The notes beneath the pieces were generated by a model that was given only the letters and a program-made list of their open reading frames with translations, had not been told where the DNA came from and ran no database searches. The translations under genes and the position numbers were made by a program. Positions 1-7,829 of a stretch of DNA of 64,000 nucleotides are shown one piece after another (positions within the stretch are counted from its first letter, which is position 1; each line of letters starts with the position of its first letter). This stretch comes from Nocardioides silvaticus (GTDB lineage: Bacteria; Actinomycetota; Actinomycetes; Propionibacteriales; Nocardioidaceae). The DNA is taken from the NCBI RefSeq assembly GCF_003160695.1, contig NZ_QGDD01000003.1, positions 1 through 64,000 of the forward strand, in the 5' to 3' direction.

Positions 1-4
1 GCCA

Positions 5-64
5 TGAAGGCCTCCCTTGGAGTGTGGTCCTAGACAGCTCCACTCCACATCGGGGAGGCCTTCA
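5..64. repeat. Nested inverted repeat at the window edge
   Basis: TGAAGGCCTCCC (5-16) pairs perfectly with GGGAGGCCTTCA (53-64). Inside it TGGAGTG (18-24) pairs with CACTCCA (41-47). The result is a long hairpin with an internal bulge. It could be a terminator of a gene lying to the left of the window or the end of a mobile element; no transposase is visible, so the role is undecided. Confidence 0.5.
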
Positions 65-114
65 CCTATCTACGGCTCGCCGTACCCGATCGAACAACGT
101 GCCTGGACATCACA

Positions 115-756
115 CCTAGCGGCTCGGCCTACTCGACGACCAAAGCGCGCCGGTCGTCGAGGAGGAGCGAGCGCGCCGAGCCCCCGGTCGTCGAGTAGGA
201 GCGAGCGCAGCGAGCGACGTATCGAGACGCCACAACCCGACAGCCCCACGGCGAGCGCGAACAGTCGCGGCGTCTCGATCCGGCCTCGCCTAACGGCTCG
301 GCCTACTCGACGACCAAAGCGCGCCGGTCGTCGAGGAGGAGCGAGCGCAGCGAGCCCCCGGTCGTCGAGTAGGAGCGAGCGCAGCGAGCGACGTATCGAG
401 ACGCCACAACCCGACAGCCCCACGGCGAGCGCGAACAGTCGCGGCGTCTCGATACGGCCTCGCCTAACGGCTCGGCCTACTCGACGACCAAAGCGCGCCG
501 GTCGTCGAGGAGGAGCGAGCGCAGCGAGCCGCCGGTCGTCGAGTAGGAGCGAGCGCAGCGAGCGACGTATCGAGACGCCCACAACCCGACAGCCCCACGG
601 CGAGCACGAACAATCGCAGCGTCTCGATACGGCCTCGCCTAGCGGCTCGGCCTACTCGACGACCGAAGGGCTCGACCGGACGGCTCGGCCTACTCGACGA
701 CCAAGGACCGGTCGTCGAGTAGGAGCGAGCGCAGCGAGCGACGTATCGAGACGCCC
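115..756. repeat. 174-bp tandem block of the GTCGTCGAGTAG intergenic repeat
   Basis: The landmark ACTCGACGAC recurs at 131, 305, 479 and 654, giving a period of 174, 174 and 175 bp. Each unit is built from an inverted pair: one half runs GGTCGTCGAGTAG, a GAGCGAGCGCAGCGAGC core, then GTATCGAGACGCC; the other half is its near reverse complement with a CCTCGCCTAACGGCTCGG core. The block ends 8 nt from the stop codon of the aldo/keto reductase. Open frames across it are repeat shadows, and I see no gene in it. Confidence 0.85.
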
Positions 757-763
757 GCAGCCG

Positions 764-1609
764 CTACGGGATCCAGTCGAAGGTGTCGGGGTTGGGGCCC
801 TGGCGTCCGGTCTCGCCCTTGTCGAGGGCGGCGAGCGTCGTGATCTCGTCGTCGGTGAGGGCGAAGTCGAAGACGTCGAAGTTCTCCGCGAGCCGCTCCT
901 TGCGGACCGACTTGGGGAACACGATGTCGCCGCGGTCGATGGCCCAGCGCAGCAGGACCTGGGCGGGCAGCTTGCCGTGCTGCTCGGCGATCTTCGTGAC
1001 CGCGGGGTCGTCGAGCTCGCCGCCGCCCTGGCCCAGCGGGCTCCACGCCTCGACGTGCGCGCCGTGCCGGGCGGTGGCCGCGCGGGCGGCCTCGTTGGCG
1101 AAGTAGGGGTGCACCTCGATCTGGTTGACGGCCGGCACGATGCCGGTCTTGTCGACGACCAGGTCGAGGTGGTCGGGCTGGAAGTTCGAGACTCCGACGG
1201 ACTTCGTCAGGCCGGAGTCGCGGAGCTCGAGCAGCGTCTCCCACGTGGAGACGAAGTCGCCGCCGTACTGCGTGGGCAGCGGCCAGTGGATGAGGAACAG
1301 GTCGACCTGGTCGAGACCGAGCTTGTCGAGGCTGACGCGGAGCGACTCCTTCGCCGCGGCCTTCTCGTGGCGGTTGTTGTTGAGCTTGGTGGTGACGTAG
1401 ACGTCGGAGCGCGCCAGGCCGGAGGCGGCGATCGCGGCGCCGACCCCCTCCTCGTTGCCGTACATCTGCGCGGTGTCGATGTGACGGTAGCCGATCTCGA
1501 GCGCGTCGGAGACGACCCGCTCGGTGTCCGCGGCCGGCACCTGCCAGACGCCGAGGCCGAACTGCGGGATGGACGTGCCGTCGTTCAGGGTGATCCGAGG
1601 AATGCTCAT
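764..1609 (-). CDS. Aldo/keto reductase (2,5-diketo-D-gluconate reductase type)
   Basis: This is a 281-aa NADPH-dependent oxidoreductase of the AKR TIM-barrel family, reducing aldehydes or ketones in the cytosol. The family tetrad is present: Asp45 and Tyr50 in DTAQMY, Lys75 in TTKL and His108 in LIHWP. The later SVGVSNF and PHP-like barrel segments are also there. An in-frame ATG lies 15 nt further upstream (1624), but starting at MSIPRITLND fits the family N-terminus better. The gene is divergent from the alpha/beta hydrolase with a 56-nt gap that should hold both promoters. The physiological substrate cannot be told from sequence. Confidence 0.9.
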   Translation of the reverse strand: MSIPRITLNDGTSIPQFGLGVWQVPAADTERVVSDALEIGYRHIDTAQMYGNEEGVGAAIAASGLARSDVYVTTKLNNNRHEKAAAKESLRVSLDKLGLDQVDLFLIHWPLPTQYGGDFVSTWETLLELRDSGLTKSVGVSNFQPDHLDLVVDKTGIVPAVNQIEVHPYFANEAARAATARHGAHVEAWSPLGQGGGELDDPAVTKIAEQHGKLPAQVLLRWAIDRGDIVFPKSVRKERLAENFDVFDFALTDDEITTLAALDKGETGRQGPNPDTFDWIP

Positions 1610-1665
1610 GGGTTGCTGCAACACCAGTGGCCCTCGGCTATTCCCCGCCGACGTACGCTCCGTGG

Positions 1666-2547
1666 ATGACCGAGCGCATCGCCCTCGACCTGCCGGACGG
1701 CCGCGTCCTCGACGTCCGGGTGAGCGGCCCGACCGACGGGCCGCTGTTCATCTGGCACCACGGCACGCCCGGTTGCGGGCACCAGGGCCCGCGCCAGCAG
1801 CGGGTCCTGCACGAGCGCGGCGTGCGGTTCGCGTCGTACTCCCGCGCCGGCGCAGCCGGCTCCACCCGCAACCCCGGCCGCGCGGTCGCCGACGTCGCGG
1901 CCGACATGGCGGCGATCGCCGACCACCTCGGCGCCGAGCGGTTCCTGACCGGTGGCCAGTCCGGGGGCGGACCGCACGCGCTGGCCACCGGCGCGCTGCT
2001 GCCGGACCGGGTGCTCGCGGTGCTCGCCGTCTGCTCGGTGAAGCCGTACGTCGGCCAACCCGACTTCCTCGACGGGATGGGCGCCGACAACGTCGAGGAG
2101 TTCGGGCTCGCAGTCGAGGGCGAGGCGCCGCTGCTGGCCTACCTCGAGCGGCAGCGCCCCGAGCTGCTCGACACCGGCGTCGACGACGTGATCCGTGCTC
2201 TCGACACGCTGCTTCCCGACGTCGACCGCGCGGTGCTCACCGGCGAGGTCGGCAGCGAGCTGCTCGAGAGCCTGCAGGGCGGGGTCCAGGAACTCTACGG
2301 CTGGCTCGACGACGACCTCGCCTTCACCAAGGACTGGGGGTTCGCGGTGGACGAGATCGCGGTGCCGACCTACGTCTGGCAGGGCGACGCGGACCTGATG
2401 GTGCCCTTCCACCACGGCGAGTGGCTCGCGGCGCGGATTCCCGGCGCCGTCGCGCACCTGGAGCCAGGCGAGGGGCACCTGTCGATCCAGGTGAACAACT
2501 TCGGCGACATGGTCGACGAGGTGCTCGCGCACGTCCCGCGGCGCTAG
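1666..2547 (+). CDS. Alpha/beta hydrolase
   Basis: This is a 293-aa cytosolic hydrolase of the alpha/beta fold. An HHGTPG oxyanion segment lies at residues 31-36 and the nucleophile elbow GQSGGG carries Ser99. A late Asp in WQGDAD and a His in EGHLS complete a plausible Ser-Asp-His triad. I chose the ATG at 1666 (TERIALDLPDG) over an in-frame one at 1627 because the earlier 13 residues overlap the divergent promoter gap. The TPGCG stretch after the oxyanion His resembles proline iminopeptidase or haloalkane dehalogenase-like hydrolases, but the substrate is unknown. Confidence 0.85.
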   Translation: MTERIALDLPDGRVLDVRVSGPTDGPLFIWHHGTPGCGHQGPRQQRVLHERGVRFASYSRAGAAGSTRNPGRAVADVAADMAAIADHLGAERFLTGGQSGGGPHALATGALLPDRVLAVLAVCSVKPYVGQPDFLDGMGADNVEEFGLAVEGEAPLLAYLERQRPELLDTGVDDVIRALDTLLPDVDRAVLTGEVGSELLESLQGGVQELYGWLDDDLAFTKDWGFAVDEIAVPTYVWQGDADLMVPFHHGEWLAARIPGAVAHLEPGEGHLSIQVNNFGDMVDEVLAHVPRR

Positions 2548-2654
2548 GTGCCGATCCATATCGGAATCCGATCGGATCCGGCGAAACTTCCAGCCGCCAC
2601 CCGGAGTCTTGAGGGTGTGCAGATGACCATGGAACCTCGCTCACGAGAGCGCCG

Positions 2655-3176
2655 ATGATCGGTCGCCCTCACCAGAACGAGTTCGAGAAATTCGTGCGTA
2701 CGTCGTCAGGCAGCCTGACGCGCACCGCGTTCCTGCTCTGCGGCGATCACGCCGCGGCCGAGGACATCGTCCAGGTGGCCCTCGTTCGGACCGCGCGACG
2801 GTGGCGCATCGCGCGGGGGAACCCGGTGGCCTACACGCGACGGGTGGTGGTCAACCTCGTCCACGACCGATGGCGCAACCTGGCGCGCCGTCCGGCAGAG
2901 GTGTTCGTCGACGTCGAGGTGGTGGTGCCGGCGGATGCCGACGACCACCGCCTCGAGCGGCTCGCCTCGGCCGTCGAGCAGCTCTCCCCCGAGCAGCGTT
3001 CCGCGGTCGTCCTGCGCTACATCGAAGGATTCTCGATCGAGGAGACCGCCGCGGCCCTGGGGTGCGGCACCGGAGCCGTGAAGTCGCGGACCCACCGGGG
3101 GCTGGCGGCCTTGCGGACCCTCCTCGATCCGACGTCCTCCGAGCACCGCGCCGAACCAGTGGAACAGACGATATGA
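2655..3176 (+). CDS. ECF sigma factor, SigE-family (SASP/actinobacterial type)
   Basis: This 173-aa sigma-70 family protein has region 2 at about residues 10-80 (AEDIVQVALVRTARRW is region 2.3/2.4-like) and region 4 at about 108-160, with the helix-turn-helix FSIEETAAALGCGTGAVKSR. No region 3 or 1.1 is present, as expected for ECF factors. It directs RNA polymerase to a small regulon. The next gene starts only 11 nt downstream and encodes a single-pass membrane protein, the usual partner arrangement in this family. Upstream (2548-2654) there are short GATCCG/CGGATC repeats that could be its own promoter region. Confidence 0.9.
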   Translation: MIGRPHQNEFEKFVRTSSGSLTRTAFLLCGDHAAAEDIVQVALVRTARRWRIARGNPVAYTRRVVVNLVHDRWRNLARRPAEVFVDVEVVVPADADDHRLERLASAVEQLSPEQRSAVVLRYIEGFSIEETAAALGCGTGAVKSRTHRGLAALRTLLDPTSSEHRAEPVEQTI

Positions 3177-3187
3177 GGAGACAACCC

Positions 3188-3787
3188 ATGCTGACCGAAG
3201 ACGAAGTGATCGCAGACCTGGCTCGCCTCCGTGAGCGCAGCGCCGGGATCGAGTACGACGGCCCGGTGCCCCTGACCCGTCGGTCCGCTGCCGCGACCAT
3301 CGTGCCGGTCGCCGCAGTGGCAGCCGTGGCTACCCTCGGTGCCACCGCAGTCATCGGCACCGACCGCGACGGCGGCGGCACCACGACCAGGAGCGAACCG
3401 ACCGCCTCGCGGGACGCCGCCACCCACACCGGCGACGAGGCGACCGCGTCACCGGGCCAGACCACGCTCATCGACGCCGAGATCACGCTGGCCGGCCGGA
3501 CGATCGCCTACAGGCACGCCCCGGGCAACGACCCGTTCGCCCCCGGCTGGCAGCTCGCGCTCGTCCTCGGCGACACCCTTCCCGCGGGAGCGACCGAGCT
3601 CACCGTGCCCGACGGCTCGAAGGTGTGGGTCGCGGCCGCTCCGTCCTCGGACCTCGGGAAGAGCATGATGATCGTGCGCTCCGGCCCCGACGGCAGCACC
3701 GGCGAGCGCCACTACGTCGCCATGGCCTCGCGATTCAGCACCAGCGAGCTCGAGGACTGGGTGCGGACCGAGCTGGACGGAGAGTAG
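3188..3787 (+). CDS. Membrane-anchored protein downstream of the ECF sigma factor
   Basis: This 199-aa protein has a cytosolic N-terminus (MLTEDEVIADLARLRERS), one membrane segment at about residues 38-58 (rich in Ala, Val and Thr), a Thr/Ser/Glu-rich linker and an extracytoplasmic C-terminal domain. I chose the ATG at 3188 because a GAGGAG ribosome site lies 7 nt upstream; an earlier ATG at 3173 overlaps the sigma stop as ATGA but has a poorer site. The operon with the sigma factor suggests a sensor or anti-sigma-like role. No zinc-binding HxxxCxxC motif is visible, so it is not a classical ZAS anti-sigma. Confidence 0.75.
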   Translation: MLTEDEVIADLARLRERSAGIEYDGPVPLTRRSAAATIVPVAAVAAVATLGATAVIGTDRDGGGTTTRSEPTASRDAATHTGDEATASPGQTTLIDAEITLAGRTIAYRHAPGNDPFAPGWQLALVLGDTLPAGATELTVPDGSKVWVAAAPSSDLGKSMMIVRSGPDGSTGERHYVAMASRFSTSELEDWVRTELDGE

Positions 3788-3795
3788 GACCGTCG

Positions 3796-3826
3796 GGCGG
3801 GCGGCCGGGAGCACCGGCCGCCCGCC
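3796..3826 (+). terminator. Stem-loop after the sigma operon
   Basis: A perfect 13-bp stem (3796-3808 with 3814-3826) encloses the 5-nt loop GAGCA, starting 8 nt after the stop codon. There is no T-run, which is common for actinobacterial terminators. Confidence 0.75.
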
Positions 3827-3850
3827 TGCCGTGCTTCGGTGGCGGAAAAC

Positions 3851-3864
3851 TGAAACACGTTCTA
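3851..3864. promoter_or_regulatory. KstR-like operator before the SDR-sulfotransferase pair
   Basis: TGAAACACGTTCTA fits the KstR consensus TnnAACnnGTTnnA at every fixed position. It ends 11 nt before the GTG start, so a bound TetR-type repressor would cover the promoter. A second match lies at 52697. KstR controls steroid (cholesterol) catabolism in actinobacteria; the assignment here rests on the motif alone. Confidence 0.7.
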
Positions 3865-3875
3865 GTCTTGCCCGC

Positions 3876-4658
3876 GTGATCCCCCTGCTTGAAGACAAGG
3901 TCATCGTCCTGTCCGGCGTCGGCCCCGGCCTCGGTCGCTCGCTCGGCGAGCAGGCCGCGAAGATGGGCGCCGACCTGGTGCTCGTCAGCCGCACCGAGAA
4001 GCGGCTGGAGAAGATGGCCGCGGTCGTGCGCGAGCACGGCCGGCGCGCGCTCGTCGTACCGACCGACATCACCGACGAGGACTCCCGGCAGCGGCTGGTG
4101 GACGCCGCGCTGGCGGAGTTCGGACGCGTCGACTGCCTCATCAACAACGCCTTCGGCATCCCGCCGATGGAGCCGATCTCGACCCTCGAGCTCGACGGGC
4201 TGCGGGCCGCGCAGGAGACCAACGTCTTCGCGCCGCTGCGGCTGTCGTCGCTCTTCGCCGACGCGCTGGAGGCGAGCGGCGGGTCGATCGTCATGCTCAA
4301 CTCCTGCGTGATCTACAGCAGCCAGCCGGAGTACTCCGGCTACAAGCTCTCCAAGGGCACGCTCGAGCACCTCGCGTCGTCGCTCGCGACCGAGCTCGGG
4401 CCGCGCGGGATCCGGGTGAACAGCGTGGCGCCGTCGTACATCTACGAGGACGTCAACAAGGCCTACTTCGACTGGATCGCGCAGGAGTCGGGGCGCACAC
4501 ACCAGGAGGTGTACGACGAGAAGGCCGCGCCCACCGACCTCAAGCGGCTTGCCTCGCCCGAGGAGGTCGCCAACGCGGCGCTGTTCCTCGCCAGCGACCT
4601 GGCCTCGGCGGTCACCGGGGTGATGCTCAACGTGGACTGCGGCGAGTTCCATGTCTGA
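3876..4658 (+). CDS. SDR-family oxidoreductase, probable steroid-regulon member
   Basis: This is a 260-aa short-chain dehydrogenase/reductase. The cofactor loop SGVGPGLG is at residues 13-20, NNAFG replaces the usual NNAG, and the catalytic YxxxK is in GYKLSK. The start is the GTG at 3876, directly after the KstR-like box; an upstream in-frame ATG would run through the operator. Its stop overlaps the sulfotransferase start by 8 nt, so the two are co-translated. From memory, an SDR-sulfotransferase pair also sits in the cholesterol regulon of Mycobacterium tuberculosis (Rv3530c-Rv3529c). The exact reaction is unknown. Confidence 0.85.
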   Translation: MIPLLEDKVIVLSGVGPGLGRSLGEQAAKMGADLVLVSRTEKRLEKMAAVVREHGRRALVVPTDITDEDSRQRLVDAALAEFGRVDCLINNAFGIPPMEPISTLELDGLRAAQETNVFAPLRLSSLFADALEASGGSIVMLNSCVIYSSQPEYSGYKLSKGTLEHLASSLATELGPRGIRVNSVAPSYIYEDVNKAYFDWIAQESGRTHQEVYDEKAAPTDLKRLASPEEVANAALFLASDLASAVTGVMLNVDCGEFHV

Positions 4659-5823
4659 GGTCTCGACCGGATCGACCACCGGGGGACCACGGCAACGACC
4701 GGACGTCGGGTCGTACGACGACATCGCCGCGGCCGCCGTCCGCACGACCGGGCTCACCGACTTCGGCGGCACCGCCCACGAGGAGGGCCTGCGGATCCTC
4801 GTCGACGACCTGGCCTCCCCCGAGGCCGGGCTGACGCCGGTCGGCAACTACTTCCACCGCTCGCAGGTGAAGAGCGCGCTGGTCGGGCGGCTGATGACCG
4901 AGGCGCGGTTCGCGGAGTTCCCGCAGCACGCCGAGGTGCCGATCGAGCGGCCGATCTTCGTCGTCGGCCTGCCCCGCACCGGCACCACCGCGCTACACCG
5001 GCTGCTCTGCGCCGACCCGGCGCACCAGGGCCTCGAGCTGTGGCTGACGGAGTTCCCGCAGCCGCGGCCGCCGCGGGACACCTGGGAGAGCGACCCGATC
5101 TTCACCGCGATGCAGAGCGCGTTCCAGCAGCACCACGTCAGCAACCCGGAGTTCATGGGCATCCACTACATGGATGCGACCTCGCCCGAGGAGTGCTGGC
5201 GGCTGCTGCGCCAGACCGGCAAGTCGATCTCCTACGAGTCGCTGGCCAACGTCCCGCGCTACTCCGCGTGGCTCGCGCAGCAGGACTGGACCGACGCCTA
5301 CGACCGGCACCGCCAGAACCTCCAGCTGGTCGGCCTCCACGACCAGGACAAGCGGTGGGTCCTCAAGAATCCCTCCCACCTCGTGGCGCTGGACTCGCTG
5401 ATGAAGGTCTACCCCGATGCGTTGATCGTCTGCACCCGGCGGGACCCGGTCACGTCGATCGCGTCGGCGTGCTCCCTGTCCGCCGAGGCGACCGCGGAGA
5501 TGTCGACGACGTTCGTCGGCGAGACCATCGGCCGCACCCAGCTCGACATGCTGCAGCGCTCGTGGGCGGCGTTCACCGAGGCCCGGCCGAAGTACGACGC
5601 CGCGCAGTTCGTCGACGTCGACTACCGCGAGTTCGTGGCCGACCCGGTCGGCACGGTCGGTGGTATCTACTCCGCCTTCGACATCCCCTGGAGCGAGGAG
5701 GCGCGGGCCGAGGTCGCGCGCATCGACGCCGAGTCCCGGTCGGGCCAGGCGCGGCCCTCGCACCGCTACGACCTCGCTGACTACGGCCTCACCGAGGAGC
5801 AGGTGCGGGCCGCCTTCGCGTAG
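4651..5823 (+). CDS. Sulfotransferase-family protein
   Basis: This 390-aa protein belongs to the PAPS-dependent sulfotransferase family (Sulfotransfer_3 type). The 5'-phosphosulfate loop is GLPRTGTT at residues 106-113, and the 3'-phosphate-binding region is suggested by VCTRRDPVTSIAS near residue 260. Its length is typical for the actinobacterial group. It overlaps the SDR by 8 nt, so both genes should respond to the same KstR-like operator. A role in sulfating or otherwise modifying a sterol-derived or acyl intermediate is inferred from context only. Confidence 0.85.
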   Translation: MSEVSTGSTTGGPRQRPDVGSYDDIAAAAVRTTGLTDFGGTAHEEGLRILVDDLASPEAGLTPVGNYFHRSQVKSALVGRLMTEARFAEFPQHAEVPIERPIFVVGLPRTGTTALHRLLCADPAHQGLELWLTEFPQPRPPRDTWESDPIFTAMQSAFQQHHVSNPEFMGIHYMDATSPEECWRLLRQTGKSISYESLANVPRYSAWLAQQDWTDAYDRHRQNLQLVGLHDQDKRWVLKNPSHLVALDSLMKVYPDALIVCTRRDPVTSIASACSLSAEATAEMSTTFVGETIGRTQLDMLQRSWAAFTEARPKYDAAQFVDVDYREFVADPVGTVGGIYSAFDIPWSEEARAEVARIDAESRSGQARPSHRYDLADYGLTEEQVRAAFA

Positions 5824-5845
5824 GCCTCTCTGGTAGACACCGCGC

Positions 5846-6361
5846 ATGGCTCGGACTCCCGCTGCGCTCGCGGTCGCAGCTGCGGCGCTCGCGGTTGCCG
5901 GGTGCAGCGGGTCCTCGCCGTCATCGCCGTCATCGCCGTCCTCACCGTCGTCCGCTGCTGAGGAGACCACCGCCACGGCAGCGGAGATCCCGGAGGACGC
6001 GGTGGCCGCGTTCTACGCCGACCTCGCCGCCGGCGAGCTCGACGCGGCGTGCGGCTGGTGGACCGACGACTACACGGCCGCCTCCGTCGAGGAGTGGAAC
6101 GAGGGCGGCTACGGGCAGCAGGTCGCGAGCTGTCCCGAGCTGCTGCAGAACATCGTCGACACGCTCGCGATCGTGGGCGACCCGGCCGAGCAGCTCGCGG
6201 TGACCGACCTCAGGAGCACGGCCGCCGGACCGGCCGAGGCCCGGGTCGTCGTCACCCTCGCCGCCGCCGACGAGCCGGAGACCTACCTGCTCACCCGCAC
6301 CGACGACGGATGGCGGATCAACGGGCACGAGGCCGGCGACCTCGGACCCGGCCAGCGCTAG
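5846..6361 (+). CDS. Secreted lipoprotein of unknown function
   Basis: This 171-aa protein has a signal peptide ending in the lipobox LAVAGC, so it should be lipid-anchored outside the membrane. A low-complexity Ser/Pro stretch (SSPSSPSSPSS) follows the Cys as a linker. The remainder, with EDAVAAFYADLAAGELDAAC near its start, resembles the NTF2/DUF4878-like fold found in many actinobacterial lipoproteins. It lies 22 nt after the sulfotransferase and could be co-transcribed, but nothing else ties it to steroid metabolism. Confidence 0.75.
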   Translation: MARTPAALAVAAAALAVAGCSGSSPSSPSSPSSPSSAAEETTATAAEIPEDAVAAFYADLAAGELDAACGWWTDDYTAASVEEWNEGGYGQQVASCPELLQNIVDTLAIVGDPAEQLAVTDLRSTAAGPAEARVVVTLAAADEPETYLLTRTDDGWRINGHEAGDLGPGQR

Positions 6362-6441
6362 CGACCACGCCGCACGCGGTCATCCACAGGTCGACGGAGG
6401 CCTGGTTTCGTCGTACGCGCTGACGACGCAGGCTGCCCGAC

Positions 6442-6720
6442 ATGACGTTCGAGGTCGATGCCGAGGTGCTGCTCCCCGCGGCGCGCGTCGCCGAGCGCGC
6501 GGCCGCCGACCTGCGGGACGCGGGCGTGCTGCTCGCGTTCGGCCCGACCGGCACCGACGACGCCGCGGCGCTCGAGCGGCTGCGCCACCGGACCCACCGG
6601 GTGGCCGCGCACATCGGGTCGAACGCGCGGACGCTCGAGGCGTTCGTCCGCGAGGCCGAGGAGGTCGACGGGCAGGTCAGCCTCTCGCTCCTCATGCTGT
6701 GCGGGAAGCGGTGGCGGTAA
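6442..6720 (+). CDS. Small helical protein, WXG100/EspC-like
   Basis: This 92-aa all-alpha protein is rich in Ala, Glu, Arg and Leu, with two predicted helices separated near GPTGTDD. This is the size and pattern of ESX (type VII) secreted helical-hairpin proteins or EspC-like proteins, although no W-x-G turn is present. It opens a compact three-gene cassette: the next gene starts 4 nt downstream. I recognise no exact family, and the functional suggestion is an inference from fold pattern and context. Confidence 0.6.
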   Translation: MTFEVDAEVLLPAARVAERAAADLRDAGVLLAFGPTGTDDAAALERLRHRTHRVAAHIGSNARTLEAFVREAEEVDGQVSLSLLMLCGKRWR

Positions 6721-6724
6721 GGGC

Positions 6725-7246
6725 ATGAGCTGGTTCTTCGACGTCGCACTGCCGGTCGACCCGTCGGGCTGCCAGGAGGCGATCGGCACGCTGCGGTCGG
6801 TGGCGCGGAGGGCACGGTCCGCCTCCGACGTGCTCGGCGGGCAGTCCGGGATCCCGACCGAGGCGTTCGGCGGACTGGCCGCGGAGACCTACCGGCTCGC
6901 CTGCGGCCGGCTCAGCCGCGCGACCGCCGGACTGGCCGACGACGCGGCGGGGCTGGCTGCAGCGCTGGAGGAGTACGTCGCACGCCTCGTCGCCGCGCGC
7001 TCGACGCTGCTCGACGTGCGGGAGGCCGCCCTCGCCGCCGGCTTCCGCCTGGTCGGCGACATCGTCCAGTGGGTGCCGGCGCCGGCGTCTCCCCTGGGCG
7101 AGCTCTACGGCCGGCTCGAGCGCCGGGCAGCCCGCGCGCACGACGAGATCGCCGACGCCACCGCTGCCTGGCTGCGCGCCCGCGACCAATTCACCACCGG
7201 CCGGCTCGCGCCGCCGGTCCCGTCCGCGACCGAGGGAGCCCGCTGA
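6725..7246 (+). CDS. Helical protein, possible ESX-associated hairpin
   Basis: This 173-aa mostly alpha-helical protein begins MSWFFDVALPVDPSG. An FGGLAAETYRLACGRL segment resembles the centre of WXG-type hairpins (F-G-G in place of W-x-G). Long heptad-like helices follow (about residues 60-100 and 125-160). Its stop overlaps the next start as TGATG. No membrane or signal segment is visible. It may be a secretion substrate or chaperone, but it is unassigned. Confidence 0.6.
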   Translation: MSWFFDVALPVDPSGCQEAIGTLRSVARRARSASDVLGGQSGIPTEAFGGLAAETYRLACGRLSRATAGLADDAAGLAAALEEYVARLVAARSTLLDVREAALAAGFRLVGDIVQWVPAPASPLGELYGRLERRAARAHDEIADATAAWLRARDQFTTGRLAPPVPSATEGAR

Positions 7247-7698
7247 TGTTCACCGACAACGACGTCACCGTCACCGTCCCGCGCACCTGGCACACCCGCC
7301 GCAACCCCGGGCACGGCATCATTCTCGCCGCCCGCCCGCGCTCCGTCCCGGCGAGCGGCGTGAGCCCCGAGATCGTCCTGCGCTGCACGCCCGTCGACCA
7401 CGACCTCCGCATCTGGCGCGGCCAGGCCCTCCTCGACCTCCGCGCCCAGCTCACCGACTTCGCCCTCGAGGACGCCGACGAGTTCGACCTCGGCGACCAC
7501 CGCGTCACCTACTGCCGCTTCGCCCACCGCTTCGGCGCCGCCGACCTGCTCTGCGACCAGTGGGCGTGGGTCGTCGACGGCCTCGGCGTCACCCTCACCT
7601 GCACCGTCGACCGCTCCGACTACCTCACCTACTGCGACCTCTTCGAGGACATCGCCGCCACGGTCGACGTCGTCCCCCGCTCTCTGGTCGCCGAGTAG
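7246..7698 (+). CDS. Unknown protein with a possible DUF1795/LpqN-like fold
   Basis: This 150-aa protein opens with FTDNDVTVTVPRTWHTRR, a pattern (short strand, V-P-x-x-W) seen in the DcrB/DUF1795/LpqN fold; here the segment lacks a signal peptide. It is translationally coupled to the preceding gene by a TGATG overlap. The last residues, LVAE followed by TAG, lie inside a copy of the intergenic repeat (GGTCGCCGAGTAG), so the repeat supplies the stop codon. Confidence 0.65.
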   Translation: MFTDNDVTVTVPRTWHTRRNPGHGIILAARPRSVPASGVSPEIVLRCTPVDHDLRIWRGQALLDLRAQLTDFALEDADEFDLGDHRVTYCRFAHRFGAADLLCDQWAWVVDGLGVTLTCTVDRSDYLTYCDLFEDIAATVDVVPRSLVAE

Positions 7699-7820
7699 CC
7701 CCGAGCGCCCTGCGCGAGGGGCGTATCGAGACGCCGGACCTCGTCTGCCGCACCGCAGGAACGACGCTTGCGACGTCTCGACACGTCGCTCGCTGCGCTC
7801 GCTCCTACTCGACGACCGAG
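7686..7820. repeat. Intergenic repeat pair between convergent genes
   Basis: One diverged copy (GGTCGCCGAGTAG to GTATCGAGACGCC, 7686-7735) overlaps the 3' end of the upstream gene. It is followed by an inverted copy ending CTACTCGACGACC near 7818. The two halves could fold into a large cruciform between the convergent genes ending at 7698 and 7830, consistent with a bidirectional terminator. Confidence 0.7.
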
Positions 7821-7829
7821 GTGCGCCGG

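Noticed and set aside
17..1669. Long plus-strand open frame across the repeat block and the aldo/keto reductase
   Set aside because: It translates repeats and the antisense of a clear AKR gene; composition is Arg/Ala/Gly rich with no domain.
3188..3787. Zinc-binding anti-sigma factor
   Set aside because: No HxxxCxxC motif is present, so only a general membrane-partner call is supported.
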